From the NCBI GenBank assembly GCA_021604925.1, contig BQJX01000001.1:1-36704 (forward strand): a DNA stretch of 36,704 nt, in the 5' to 3' direction. Under the pieces are notes generated by a model, which had not been told where the DNA came from, ran no database searches, and worked only from the letters and a program-made list of their open reading frames with translations. The DNA comes from Gemmatimonadota bacterium (GTDB lineage: Bacteria > ARS69). This document shows, in pieces, positions 1 to 8,653 of this stretch (position 1 is its first letter; every line of letters begins with the position of its first letter). The position numbers and the translations under genes are program-made.

Positions 1-201
1 GGCCAGTTTGTATGCGGAGATGTGCTCCGGCCGTTCCGACTGCGAAGGCCCAGTTGCCTGAAATCGTTCGAACACCGCCTGGCATTCGGCATCCTTCTCG
101 AGAAGCGTGGCGAATCGCTGCTCTTCATCTTCGGCAAGCAGCCCGGCTTCGTGGAGCACCAGGTGCGCCCGGAACCAGCGAAGAGCGGAGGAGTCGCTCA
201 T
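1..201 (-). CDS. Putative anti-sigma/regulator protein downstream of ECF sigma factor (partial, runs off left edge)
   Basis: The minus strand reads an open frame of 67 codons starting at ATG 201-199 and leaving the window at base 1. The visible N-terminus (MSDSSALRWFRAHLVLHEAG) is helical and charged, and residues 60-66 read HISAYKL. The ATG overlaps the TGA of the upstream sigma-factor gene in an ATGA arrangement, so the two are almost certainly translationally coupled. Genes placed this way after an ECF sigma factor are commonly its anti-sigma factor or a membrane regulator. No zinc-binding or transmembrane segment is visible in the part present, so the anti-sigma role is inferred from position only. 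Confidence 0.6.
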   Translation of the reverse strand, partial: MSDSSALRWFRAHLVLHEAGLLAEDEEQRFATLLEKDAECQAVFERFQATGPSQSERPEHISAYKLA

Positions 202-998
202 GTCGAACCGAACAGTTCCCGCAGCAACGAGAACTCGGGAAGGGTCCGGGCCGCCGTTCGCAGCCTGTCCAGACATCTGGACCATTGCTTTCGCACCGCG
301 GCCGACGTTCGGTCCTGCATCTCGGCGACCTCAGACCAGTCCAGTTCGTGGAAGTAGTGCCCCGTCAGTTCGAGGCAGGCGGAGTCGGTTTCGCGAAAGA
401 ACGCCTTGGCAGCCGAAACCACGAGATCCACCGGATCCTCCAATGAGTCCGGAGAGCGGCTCGAGATATCGACCGGGTCCCAGCCCTGCTCCGGCTCACG
501 GGTGACGATCGTCGCCCATCTTGTCTTTCGGCGGATGTGGTCGATTGCCGTGCAGCGGGCGATGCTGGCCATGAGTGCGCCGACCTCGCGCACTTCTCCG
601 GCACGAAGCTGACGAAGGAGCTTGATCACGCACTCCTGGACAAGGTCCTCGACGACTTCGTCGGGTTCATAGCGCAACCGATACCGAAGCATCTTCTGCG
701 CGTTCGCTCGGAGTTCCGCCCAAGAGGCGCTATCGATTTGGTCGAAGACGGCGGTTCGCGGAGCGTCTGCATCGGACGGGGAAGGAGGCAAGCGTTTCGC
801 TCCTCTGCGCGCGCGAGCTGGCATCGGAGCCACCAACACGGGCCGTGACAACTGCAATGGTTCCGGCGAGTTGCGCAACGGTAGCGGAATCGCGTTCGGC
901 GCGCAAGCGGGTGGTCGAGGCGACCGTTCCGAGCGGCGCAGGGGCTCCGAGAGGCGCTCGGCGTCTCTTCGCGCGCGCACCCGAGGTGGTAGCGTCAT
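198..998 (-). CDS. ECF-type RNA polymerase sigma factor
   Basis: The protein directs RNA polymerase to a specific set of promoters. Region 2 is visible around EDLVQECVIKLLRQL followed by ALMASIARCTAIDHIRRKTR, the usual helix and DNA-melting segment. Region 4 is visible near the C-terminus as LDWSEVAEMQDRTSAAVRKQ followed by WSRCLDRLR, a helix-turn-helix. The first 58 residues of the longest frame are Arg/Pro-rich and unlike the family, and a more likely start is ATG 824-822 (MPARARRG), giving about 208 aa. It is coupled to the downstream partial gene and transcribed away from the beta-helix/CHAT pair; co-regulation with that pair is possible but not shown. Confidence 0.8.
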   Translation of the reverse strand: MTLPPRVRARRDAERLSEPLRRSERSPRPPACAPNAIPLPLRNSPEPLQLSRPVLVAPMPARARRGAKRLPPSPSDADAPRTAVFDQIDSASWAELRANAQKMLRYRLRYEPDEVVEDLVQECVIKLLRQLRAGEVREVGALMASIARCTAIDHIRRKTRWATIVTREPEQGWDPVDISSRSPDSLEDPVDLVVSAAKAFFRETDSACLELTGHYFHELDWSEVAEMQDRTSAAVRKQWSRCLDRLRTAARTLPEFSLLRELFGST

Positions 999-1115
999 GA
1001 GTCATCGCTCCGTTGGCGGAATCGAGGCCCGAAGGGAAGCCATCCAGCGTTGAGGTGGTTCCCCCTCGCCTGCCTGGGCTGTCGCTCGGAGTGGGATCAT
1101 GTGACTTGCACAGTT

Positions 1116-1128
1116 CGCCAGACTGGCG
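1116..1128. promoter_or_regulatory. Perfect short palindrome in the divergent intergenic region
   Basis: CGCCAG-A-CTGGCG lies in the 288-bp region between the sigma-factor gene and the beta-helix gene. Its odd-centred dyad is operator-like, but one palindrome in high-GC DNA is weak evidence. I see no convincing sigma-70 promoter in the rest of this gap. Confidence 0.2.
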
Positions 1129-1286
1129 GGATGGACCTTCGGGCGTGCAACCATCCCCCCTGGAGGGCTAGTATTCAGGGTCTTGAGAATCGGGTTCTGC
1201 GGGCGTCACACGGAAGGGGGCGGCGCGACGTCTCTACTAGTCGTGCCGATCCGCGGCCGCAGACAGCGTTTCCACAGGAGGCCCTC

Positions 1287-3017
1287 ATGTTGTCCAAGCC
1301 CCGTTTCCTGATCATCGTCGCAGCGATCGCGCTCGTTCCATCGTCTGGCATGTCTCAGACGGTCTGGAGTATGCCGGGGGCCTGGCCCAATCTGCACACT
1401 GCGGTCGATTCGGCAAGCAGTGGAGACATCATCGAACTGGCCGACGGCCTGTACGACGGGGTCGCGTGGCGGGGGCTCTCGGTAGACAAGACCCTCACGT
1501 TCCGATCCGCATCCATGGACTCGTCACAGTGTGTGTTCGATTGCGGCGGTACCTACTGGGCCAGCTTTGAAGACGGTATGCCTTACGGCGGCTCTCGCAT
1601 TGAAGGAATCGGCTTCCGGAATGCTGGAGGCGGCTCGGGCGATCCGTGGGAAGGTGCCATCTCAGCAAGGGGCCCCGACACGATCACCATCGCCGGCTGC
1701 GACTTCGAGAACAACACTCCCAGTTCCGTGACGGGCTACGCCTATGTTGAGAACTGCGTTTTCAGGAATCATCCACTCGGTGGGGTAGCCGCGAGACCGC
1801 TCCAGGTACTGGACTCGCTGTTCGAATACAACGCGGGATACTGCATCACAGCAGCACCAGCGCCCCCATTGTCAGCGGGAATCTTCCTCGATGGATGTAG
1901 GTTCCGGAACAACAGCAGCAACGTGATGTTCTTCCAGAGCCCCAATGCGGTTTCTCGAACGATCCGCAACTGTGATTTCGAGGAGAACACCGGTGGTCCG
2001 GCGGTATTCTGCCCATTCCCCCTGGTCGTGATAAACAGCACGTTTGTCCGGAACAGCTCCGACACCCAGGGTGGCGGCGCCATCTCCATCTCTTCGGGAG
2101 CAGGGAACAACAGTATCATCGGTTGCACCTTCACCCAGAACACGGCGGGTGCTTCCGGCGGCGCTCTCTCAGTGACGGGGACCGGTCTGACGGAGTTGAT
2201 CGGTTGCGTCTTCCAGGGAAACATCGTCACCTCGACGTCTGGGTCCGCGTTTCTGCGTGGTGGCGGAGGAGCCTACGTGGAAGGTTCGGTCAATGTGGAA
2301 GACTGCACGTTCGAGGGGAACACCACGTCGGGGGCTGTTCCGACATATGGCGGGGGCCTGTTCTTGCAAGGCGCCGGCGATGTGACTATCGGAATGGACT
2401 CGCGATTCGTGTCGAACCAGGCTGATAAGGAAGGCGGCGGGATCGCCATGGTGAGAACAGATCTTTCTGCGGCGACGATCAGCCTCACCAACGTCCTGAT
2501 CGCGGACAACGCGGCGGTGGAAGAAGGCGGAGGCCTGGCCTTCCTCGGACTCGGCAGCATGGCGGCGACACCGACACTGAACGTCACGCGCACGACGATC
2601 GCGAACAACTCGTTGGTTCCGGGATCGGGGGAGCGTGGCTCCGCGGTTTCTATCAATGGGGCCTATTTGAATCTGGAACAGTCGATCATTGCCTACAATC
2701 GCGGCGGGCCGGCCTTCTACTGCGCTTCAACAGCGACTGCCTCCTGCACGGACATCTTCGGGCACGACCCTCCGGGCTCGAACTGGACAGGATGCCTGGA
2801 CGGATTTGAGTCGTTCTTCGACAATCTCGAAGCTCAGCCCAAGTTCTGCTGCATTGAGGATGGCAACTACGAACTGGCCTCCGACTCCCCCTGTCTGGCG
2901 GCCAACAACCTGTGCGGAGGCGTGGGGCTGCTGATGGGCTGGGGCGAGGAGGGCAGTTGCATCACGTCCGCGGTGCAGCAGGAATCGTGGGCCGCCATCA
3001 AGGCGATGTATCGCTGA
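1287..3017 (+). CDS. Exported right-handed parallel beta-helix repeat protein
   Basis: The start is ATG 1287, seven bases after AGGAG at 1276-1280; the frame is open further upstream but that part does not look like protein. Residues 1-24 form a signal peptide (MLSKPRFLIIVAAIALVPSS, then GMSQ). The body has short repeated turns of the type 'CxFxxNxxxxGGAIS' (for example GCTFTQNTAGASGGALS), the signature of right-handed beta-helix proteins related to pectate lyases and polymorphic outer-membrane proteins. The C-terminus ends in ESWAAIKAMYR after a cysteine-containing segment, which may be a sorting or capping tail. Its TGA shares a base with the ATG of the CHAT gene, so both are made from one mRNA. 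It is probably secreted or surface-exposed. No catalytic residues could be assigned. Confidence 0.8.
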   Translation: MLSKPRFLIIVAAIALVPSSGMSQTVWSMPGAWPNLHTAVDSASSGDIIELADGLYDGVAWRGLSVDKTLTFRSASMDSSQCVFDCGGTYWASFEDGMPYGGSRIEGIGFRNAGGGSGDPWEGAISARGPDTITIAGCDFENNTPSSVTGYAYVENCVFRNHPLGGVAARPLQVLDSLFEYNAGYCITAAPAPPLSAGIFLDGCRFRNNSSNVMFFQSPNAVSRTIRNCDFEENTGGPAVFCPFPLVVINSTFVRNSSDTQGGGAISISSGAGNNSIIGCTFTQNTAGASGGALSVTGTGLTELIGCVFQGNIVTSTSGSAFLRGGGGAYVEGSVNVEDCTFEGNTTSGAVPTYGGGLFLQGAGDVTIGMDSRFVSNQADKEGGGIAMVRTDLSAATISLTNVLIADNAAVEEGGGLAFLGLGSMAATPTLNVTRTTIANNSLVPGSGERGSAVSINGAYLNLEQSIIAYNRGGPAFYCASTATASCTDIFGHDPPGSNWTGCLDGFESFFDNLEAQPKFCCIEDGNYELASDSPCLAANNLCGGVGLLMGWGEEGSCITSAVQQESWAAIKAMYR

Positions 3018-6000
3018 TGATCCGGCCGCTCTTCATTGGTCTGCTTCTGCTTGCCTGGGCGTCGGCGGTGCACGCCCAGGCACCGGTCGAGTCCACCCCG
3101 ACCACCGCAGACCTGGAGTCGGCGATCGAGGAGCTGCGCTCCGCCAAACGATTCCAGGAGTCGGCGGACGCCGCCGGGCGGCTGGTAGCGCTCGCTCGGA
3201 AGAGCGAGATGTCGCCGATGTACATTGATGTAGTTGAGGAGTTGCAGAGGGAACTGCTCTACGTGGCGAGCCTGCCCAGCGAAACGCAGGACGTCTACCT
3301 CGAGTCGATGGTGGTCGACTCCCAACTTCGTCAGAGCTTCCAGGATGGCGCGTACGCGGATGGCGTTCGACTGGGGCGCCGGCTACTGGAAATGAGAACT
3401 CTCTGCTTTCCAGAGGAGCACCACCGGACCCTCGAGGCTGTGAGCAACCTTGCGGTCCTCCTGTTGCGCAACGGCGAGGCGGACGAGGCCCTTGAGTTGT
3501 TCAAGAGGACCCTGACCATTGCTCGGAGCATCTTTCAGGAGCCACACTGGGAGATCTCGTTGGCGATTAACAACGTCGCGTCCACGCTGGACAATCTTGG
3601 GTTTCCAGAGCGGGCGATCCCCCTCTTTCGTGAAGCGCTCTCGATGCGCCAGGAGCTGTTCGGCGAGGTGGATGCCCGGGTCGGCACATCCCTGCAGGAC
3701 CTTGCCAGCGCCTACGAGACGCTGGGGGACTATCAGAATGCCGAGATCCTGAGCCGAGAGGCGCTTCAGATCACGCGGCAGGTCCTGCCGGAGGGCGACC
3801 CTCAGATTGCGGTGGCCTCGTCCAATCTCGGCAATCTTCTCGGCGTCGCGGGCAATCCGGAGCGGGCTCGGGACTACTACGACGAGGCGCTTCACATCTA
3901 TCGCGCCAAGTACGGTAAGGCGCATCCCAACATCGCGATTACCATCGACGCGATCGGCCATCTGGACCTGCGAGACGGGCGACTCAGCGAGGCGGAAGAC
4001 CGCTTCACGGAGGCACTCGCGATGCGTGAGGAGTTGCTGGGAGAGCATCCCTACACGTCGATTAGTATCGGCAATCTCGCGGCGGTGCGGGCGGCCCAGG
4101 GTGACCTGGCGAGAGCCAGGAAAGGCTTTGCGATGGCCGAGGCGCAGCTGCGTGATCGCCTGGGAGAGGGACACATTCAGACGGCACGCGCCCAGGTGCA
4201 GCTGGGGCGCGCGGAGCGACAACTCGGCCTTCTTGACGCAGCAGAGGGGCACCTGGCCGAGGGCCTCGCGACGCTCGTGGCGCGCTTGGGAGCCGAAAGC
4301 GCGGACGCGGGTGGAGCCTTCCAGGACCTGGGACTCATTCGCCACGTTCGGGGAGACTGGGCGGCGGCGGAGTCGTTGCTGACCCTCGCCGCGGCAGCCT
4401 ACGATGGCTCTCGGGCGCATGTCCCCCTCGGATTCTCCAGGGCGATGTTCCGAACGCCGCCGCATGCCCGTTTGGCGGCAGAGCGGGTGCTGCTGGGCCG
4501 TGGGCGCGAGGGGTGGGAAGCGGCTGAGCGAGGCTCCGGGCGCGTGCTCTGGGAACTCGTGGACTTGGCCGGCCACGTCGCACTCTCCGAAGAACAAGAG
4601 CGATCGCGAACCGACATCCTCCATCGGCTAGCGAATGCGGAACGCAAAGTGAATCTGCATCGGTCGACCGACGAAGGGATCGATTCTGCGGAATTCTCGG
4701 CGACCTCGCGTGAGCTGCACGACGTCGCGACCGAGTGGGCGCGCTGGCAGAACCAGGCGGCGCAGACGATTCCTGCGGGCCGTCCGTTCTCACTCGAGCG
4801 GGTTCAGGCGGCCCTTGATGAGACCTGTGTGATCGTTGGCTGGGTCGATGCCGACCTCGGTGGCGGCAACACAGCATCGTGGGCCTGGCTGATCGGCGCG
4901 GAGAAGACGGTGGAATGGTTCCGCCTCCCGGAGGAAGGAACGGCGTCCGAGCAGGAACTCAAAACCTCGATTGCCGAGCCTTGGCTGGACCCGGGTCCCG
5001 CCGCCCGCGCCGTGTGGTCGGCGCGATTCGGGCCGATCGAGGACAGGCTTCAGGGAATCGAACAGCTGATTGTGGTCCCCAGCGGTCCCATGATGGGTGT
5101 CCCCATCGAGGTCCTGCAGGACGACCAAGGCCGCTCGGTCCTGGACAGGTTTCAGGTCACCTACGCACCATCAGCCACTCTCTGGGCGGCTCTTGCGGAA
5201 AGGCCATCGCGAGCGGGCGCGATTCGAGCATTGCTGGTAGGCGATCCACCCCACAGCCCGGACCAGAAGAAGCAGATGACCACAGGGGAGGCAGTATTGA
5301 TCGCGTCTCTCGACGAGACTCAACGGGAGTCCGGCGCGTGGGAGGGAATCCTCCGCGGGAACGACGAATCACTGAGAGCGCTGCGCCGGTTGCCGCAGGC
5401 GCGCCGAGAAGTCGAATCGATTTCCAGTCGGTTCTCGTCGTCCGAGCTACTGCTGGGACCCGACGCGTCGGAACAGGCGCTGAGCGCCATGGCCGATGGC
5501 GATGAACTGAAGGATTATGGCCTGATCCACTTTGCCACCCATGCTGCCATCGATGACGAACGTCCGGAGCGATCCGCGATCGTGCTTTCGCAGGTGGACC
5601 TGCCGGACCCATATGTAGCTGCAGTCCGCGGCGCGCGCGTGTTCGACGGTCTCCTCTCGACTCGAGAGATCATGACTGAGTGGCGGCTGGACGCCGATCT
5701 CGTGACCTTGAGTGGCTGCGAAACGGCTTTGGGGCGGGCAACCTACGGCGAGGGATTCCTCGGCTTCGGGCACGGGCTATTTCAGGCGGGAGCGCGGTCC
5801 ATCCTCGTGAGCCTGTGGAAGGTCGAGGACTCCGCCACTGCTTTGCTCATGGAGGAGTTCTACGAGTTCTGGCTCGGGGATGGCGGCGTGCCGATCACGA
5901 CGAAGACGACCGCTCTCAGACGAGCGAAGCAGGCGTGCCGCGACTTTTCGGCCGACGGAGGTTCCTATCCGTACGCGCATCCGGCCTACTGGGCGGGGTT

Positions 6001-6025
6001 TGTCTTGGTCGGCGACTCGCGCTAG
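3017..6025 (+). CDS. Exported TPR-CHAT caspase-like peptidase
   Basis: This 1002-aa protein begins with a signal peptide (MIRPLFIGLLLLAWASAVHA). About eight tetratricopeptide repeats of roughly 42-residue period span residues 134-461, in the kinesin-light-chain style. After a helical linker, residues about 690-1000 form a CHAT domain, a clan CD caspase-like fold. The expected dyad is present: His842 in IHFATHA and Cys901 in LSGCETALG, followed by the family block GLFQAGARSILVSLWKV and a terminal HPAYWAGFVLVG. CHAT enzymes cleave protein partners bound by their repeats. The ATG overlaps the stop of the beta-helix gene by one base, so that protein is the prime candidate substrate, receptor or partner. 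The signal peptide is notable because many TPR-CHAT proteins are cytosolic. Confidence 0.88.
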   Translation: MIRPLFIGLLLLAWASAVHAQAPVESTPTTADLESAIEELRSAKRFQESADAAGRLVALARKSEMSPMYIDVVEELQRELLYVASLPSETQDVYLESMVVDSQLRQSFQDGAYADGVRLGRRLLEMRTLCFPEEHHRTLEAVSNLAVLLLRNGEADEALELFKRTLTIARSIFQEPHWEISLAINNVASTLDNLGFPERAIPLFREALSMRQELFGEVDARVGTSLQDLASAYETLGDYQNAEILSREALQITRQVLPEGDPQIAVASSNLGNLLGVAGNPERARDYYDEALHIYRAKYGKAHPNIAITIDAIGHLDLRDGRLSEAEDRFTEALAMREELLGEHPYTSISIGNLAAVRAAQGDLARARKGFAMAEAQLRDRLGEGHIQTARAQVQLGRAERQLGLLDAAEGHLAEGLATLVARLGAESADAGGAFQDLGLIRHVRGDWAAAESLLTLAAAAYDGSRAHVPLGFSRAMFRTPPHARLAAERVLLGRGREGWEAAERGSGRVLWELVDLAGHVALSEEQERSRTDILHRLANAERKVNLHRSTDEGIDSAEFSATSRELHDVATEWARWQNQAAQTIPAGRPFSLERVQAALDETCVIVGWVDADLGGGNTASWAWLIGAEKTVEWFRLPEEGTASEQELKTSIAEPWLDPGPAARAVWSARFGPIEDRLQGIEQLIVVPSGPMMGVPIEVLQDDQGRSVLDRFQVTYAPSATLWAALAERPSRAGAIRALLVGDPPHSPDQKKQMTTGEAVLIASLDETQRESGAWEGILRGNDESLRALRRLPQARREVESISSRFSSSELLLGPDASEQALSAMADGDELKDYGLIHFATHAAIDDERPERSAIVLSQVDLPDPYVAAVRGARVFDGLLSTREIMTEWRLDADLVTLSGCETALGRATYGEGFLGFGHGLFQAGARSILVSLWKVEDSATALLMEEFYEFWLGDGGVPITTKTTALRRAKQACRDFSADGGSYPYAHPAYWAGFVLVGDSR

Positions 6026-6107
6026 GTTGGGCATTCAGTGGCGGACGTGGAACGGTGGGCGCCTTTGCCGCGGTACAGCATGGCCACCTGGAGCGGAGGG
6101 TCAACCC

Positions 6108-6656
6108 TTGCGAATCACGACGGAGCGCCTGGTTCTTCGCAAACCATCTTTGCCAGACGCGCCGGCTGTCTACCGTTTGGCGAACGATCGGCGCGTCACC
6201 CGGTGGATGACCCTGCCTTGGCCCTATCGCCCGGAGGATGCGGTCCAGTTCGTCCGGATGTCCCAGCGTGAATTCCGGAAGGGGATTGGGCAGCACTTCG
6301 TGATCGAGCGTCGGGGTGACGGCGAACTGCTCGGCTCCGTGGGCCTCATGGATCATCGCCCGACCCATCGCCGGGCCGAGGTCGGCTATTGGCTTGGGTC
6401 CGAGCACTGGAAGCAGGGTTACGCGTCCGAGGCGTTGGGGGGCGTTCTGCGACTCGCTTTCCGGGATATGCAACTGAACCGCGTTCACGCGGTGACATTC
6501 CCCGAGAATGAGGCGTCAGGGGCGGTCCTCCTTCGAGCCGGATTCCAGCGCGAGGGGCAGCATCGACGCCATTGGAAGCATCGGGCTCGATGGCATGATC
6601 TCGTGATCTGGGGTCTCCTGCGAAACGAATGGGACGGTCGCCAGAAAGAAGGGTGA
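6108..6656 (+). CDS. GNAT family N-acetyltransferase (RimJ/RimL-like)
   Basis: This 182-aa protein starts at TTG 6108, chosen because GGAGGG at 6095-6100 lies seven bases upstream and the sequence then reads LRITTERLVLRKPSLPDA, the classic RimJ/L N-terminus. The acetyl-CoA-binding region is EVGYWLGSEHWKQGYASEAL, and motif B is NEASGAVLLRAGFQREG followed by a tryptophan/histidine-rich strand. It would transfer acetyl from acetyl-CoA to an amine such as a protein N-terminus or small molecule; the substrate cannot be told. Its TGA lies in a strong inverted repeat shared with the converging lipoprotein gene. Confidence 0.88.
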   Translation: MRITTERLVLRKPSLPDAPAVYRLANDRRVTRWMTLPWPYRPEDAVQFVRMSQREFRKGIGQHFVIERRGDGELLGSVGLMDHRPTHRRAEVGYWLGSEHWKQGYASEALGGVLRLAFRDMQLNRVHAVTFPENEASGAVLLRAGFQREGQHRRHWKHRARWHDLVIWGLLRNEWDGRQKEG

Positions 6657-6682
6657 CCGGCCCCCCCATCGGGACCGGTCAC
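6653..6682. terminator. Bidirectional hairpin between converging genes
   Basis: GTGACCGG (6653-6660) and CCGGTCAC (6675-6682) are exact reverse complements around a 14-base C-rich loop. The hairpin includes the stop codon of the GNAT gene and lies just beyond the stop of the converging lipoprotein gene. There is no clear U-tract, so termination is inferred from position and stem strength. Confidence 0.6.
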
Positions 6683-6695
6683 AAGCGCAATACCC

Positions 6696-7244
6696 TCAGC
6701 GAGGAGGCAATGCGAGGAGCGACGCCATTCCACGACTCGGGGATGAGCGCGCGCCCGACGGGTTGCCGCTCACGCGGGTGCCGGTAACGACGACGTCCAT
6801 GCAGAAGTCACCTGTCGCCGCACAGCCAGCACCACTCATCGACAGCGTCGAGGTGCCGAACCCGGAGTACGTATCCCCGTCCACGATGATGGTCCCTAAG
6901 GCGGTGATTGACTCGACACAGTCGCCGACCGATCTCCGCGCGCTGAACGAGTACTGCCCCCCCGAACCGGAAACGGTCACCGAGCACTCCAGGACGACGA
7001 AGCCGTCCTCAATCAATTCTTCCAGGAACGGTTCGCCGGCCACGAGGGTGACGATCTCGTTCTCCTCGGACCACACTTCGGACTCGCCACACGCGCTGAA
7101 CCCGCTCGTCAGATCCCAATCTCCGGCCCACTCCGCGGGAAGACCTTCATCACAGGACGGAGGTGGTGGGGTGAACGGCGGTTCACATCCAGACATCATG
7201 CCCGCGAGAATGGCGATGCTCGTAGCTACGGAAAATCGGCCCAT
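6696..7244 (-). CDS. Predicted lipoprotein, unknown function
   Basis: This 182-aa protein starts at ATG 7244-7242, with AGGAGG (plus-strand 7251-7256) six bases upstream. The N-terminus is a lipoprotein signal (MGRFSVATSIAILAGMMSGC) with the acylated cysteine at residue 20, followed by a proline-rich linker. The mature part starts with EWAGDWDLT and continues as alternating polar/hydrophobic strands with paired cysteines, a layout seen in small beta-barrel or lipocalin-like export proteins. No family could be named. It is one of the few minus-strand genes here and is probably exported to the envelope. Confidence 0.7.
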   Translation of the reverse strand: MGRFSVATSIAILAGMMSGCEPPFTPPPPSCDEGLPAEWAGDWDLTSGFSACGESEVWSEENEIVTLVAGEPFLEELIEDGFVVLECSVTVSGSGGQYSFSARRSVGDCVESITALGTIIVDGDTYSGFGTSTLSMSGAGCAATGDFCMDVVVTGTRVSGNPSGARSSPSRGMASLLALPPR

Positions 7245-7441
7245 CTTCGGCCTCCTTTGATTGGTGGTCCCCGGCCCGACCGAAGCCTTCGAGGAGCGTC
7301 TTGGGCACCACGGTCCCTCGTAGGTCGTCCGGCGCGGGGAGGCGTGACACTGGATCCATTGTCGGCAAGGGTGCGGACGACCTTGTCGGACAGTCACGCC
7401 AGGAGTGTTACCGTGTACGGGGGGTAGGCCAGGGAGGAGCC

Positions 7442-7876
7442 GTGAAGCTCACAAGAAGACCGGCGGAGGACGCGGACAAGGCGTTCGTTCAAGATGCAAA
7501 TCGGGCGGCCTATGAGGATGTCGTCGTGCGTCAGTTCGGCCAGTGGGACGAAGCGTTTCACGAATACCACTTCAACAAGAAGTGGGAGGACGCCACGTTC
7601 GAGATCGTCGAGAGTCGCTCGGGCCCGGTTGGCGCCCTATGGACGACGGATGAAGGTGACCACTTGTGGCTTCGGGAGGTGTTCCTCCTTCCAGTCTTCC
7701 AGGGACAGGGGATCGGAACCGCCCTGATAAGGCAGGAACTCGCGAAGGCCCGCCGCTTCAAGAAACCGCTTCGATTGCGCGTGCTGCGGGAGAATCGCGC
7801 GCTCTCGCTCTATGAGAGGCTCGGGTTCTCCGTGTGTGGCGAAACTGAGACGCACTTCCTGATGGAAGCTGTCTAG
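7442..7876 (+). CDS. GNAT family N-acetyltransferase
   Basis: The start is GTG 7442, a few bases after GGAGGAG at 7433-7439; the frame is open further upstream without coding character. The 144-aa product carries motif A as VFLLPVFQGQGIGTALI (the R/Q-x-x-G-x-G/A acetyl-CoA loop is QGQGIG) and motif B as NRALSLYERLGFSVCGE, ending in a short beta-strand tail. The length is normal for a single-domain GNAT. The substrate is unknown. It stands alone between the lipoprotein promoter region and a decayed higBA pair. Confidence 0.9.
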   Translation: MKLTRRPAEDADKAFVQDANRAAYEDVVVRQFGQWDEAFHEYHFNKKWEDATFEIVESRSGPVGALWTTDEGDHLWLREVFLLPVFQGQGIGTALIRQELAKARRFKKPLRLRVLRENRALSLYERLGFSVCGETETHFLMEAV

Positions 7877-7891
7877 CCTGGGTCCGCAGCT

Positions 7892-7908
7892 GACGGATCG
7901 CGTCCGTC
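7892..7908 (+). terminator. Small hairpin after the GNAT gene
   Basis: GACGGA (7892-7897), loop TCGCG, TCCGTC (7903-7908) lie 16 bases past the GNAT stop. There is no U-tract. It could be a terminator or the tip of a degenerate attC-like site, since GTCCGCAGCTGACGG just before it resembles an R box. Confidence 0.4.
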
Positions 7909-8037
7909 GGTAGCCTATCCATCCCTGCCCACCTCCCCCCTTCCCATGTCACACCCAGCCGCCCCGGACGAGGGATTCGGCGAAGTCGCTGCGGTGGAAC
8001 GCGAATTCTGGCTCGGATGATAGGCCGGGTGCCCGGC

Positions 8038-8173
8038 AAGCGGACATTCCGCTTCGACGCCTGTGCCCAGCGCCCCGGTGACCGCTTTGGCCGAAACTGC
8101 CATCCATTGGCGGGTGTGCTTCCGCTGGGAGCGGGGCAACGCAGCGGATGTCGAGATTGTGGATTGTCACTAG
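8038..8173 (+). pseudogene. higB: Remnant of a HigB/RelE-family toxin
   Basis: The frame 8102-8173 ends IHWRVCFRWERGNAADVEIV then DCH-stop, matching the C-terminal signature of HigB-type mRNA interferases. Just upstream, in another frame, a stretch reading DACAQRPGDRF resembles the preceding conserved loop of the same family. The N-terminal part is missing and the frames do not join, so the toxin is dead. The stop lies eight bases before the antitoxin ATG, the normal higB-higA order. Both frame changes and loss of about ten codons are inferred by comparison with family memory, not by alignment. Confidence 0.6.
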
Positions 8174-8181
8174 AGGTTGTC

Positions 8182-8488
8182 ATGGCTAGTCGCAAGGTTT
8201 CCCCGATTCATTCCCGGAGAGCTCCTTCTTGAGGAGTTCCTGGAGCCGCTCGAGATGAGCCAGTATCGCCTGGCCAAGGACATCAGTGTGCCGCCGGGTC
8301 AGATCCATGAGATTGTCCATGGTACGCGGTCGGTCACAGCAGACACAGCTCTGCGCCTTGCTCGGTACTTCGGAACGCCTGAGCGCTTCTGGCTCAACCT
8401 TCAGACTCGCCATGATCTAGAGGTGGAGAAGGATCGTTTGGGCCGTCGTTTGGTCGCAGAGGTCCAGGTTCTCAAGAAGGCCAGCTAG
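8182..8488 (+). pseudogene. higA: Frameshifted HigA-type XRE antitoxin
   Basis: ATG 8182, with TAGAGG at 8171-8176, reads MASRKVSPIH, then a single extra T at 8211/8212 shifts the frame. From 8213 the other frame reads PGELLLEEFLEPLEMSQYRL followed by the helix-turn-helix SVPPGQIHEIVHGTRSVTAD, a normal HigA sequence to the stop at 8488. A TTG at 8177 is in the downstream frame and could give a 103-aa product with a scrambled first dozen residues, so some antitoxin activity may survive. HigA binds and neutralises HigB and represses its operon. The partner toxin is also broken. Confidence 0.75.
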
Positions 8489-8495
8489 AAATGAG

Positions 8496-8634
8496 ATCCA
8501 ACCAGGGTTTGCAGCAGACGATCACGGAGGCGCATACTGCGCTGTGAGCAACTCGGAATTGGGCTCCGCGGCTGGCCGAGAAGCGCCATGTGCATTTTCG
8601 CCGTCTGCGGTGCCCGCGGCTGCATCGCCAACCG
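8496..8634 (+). repeat. attC-like repeat with promoter-like core, copy A
   Basis: It starts with ATCCAAC (a perfect RYYYAAC box), then TTGCAG at 8509-8514, an 18-bp spacer and CATACT at 8533-8538. A middle block reads GGGCTCCGCGGCTGGC. The 3' half (about 8600-8633, CGTCTGCGG..CGCGGCTGCATC) can pair imperfectly with the 5' half (TTTGCAGCAGACG). It lies between the higA stop and the start of the next plus-strand gene. Confidence 0.8.
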
Positions 8635-8653
8635 CGAGAAGGGGTGTTTCTGA

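Noticed and set aside
3383..4624. A 413-codon minus-strand frame inside the CHAT gene.
   Set aside because: It mirrors the TPR region in an antisense frame and has no start signal or domain.
5880..6107. A longer N-terminus for the GNAT at 6108.
   Set aside because: The upstream frame lies inside the CHAT gene and is Arg-rich; the GGAGGG before TTG 6108 fixes the start.
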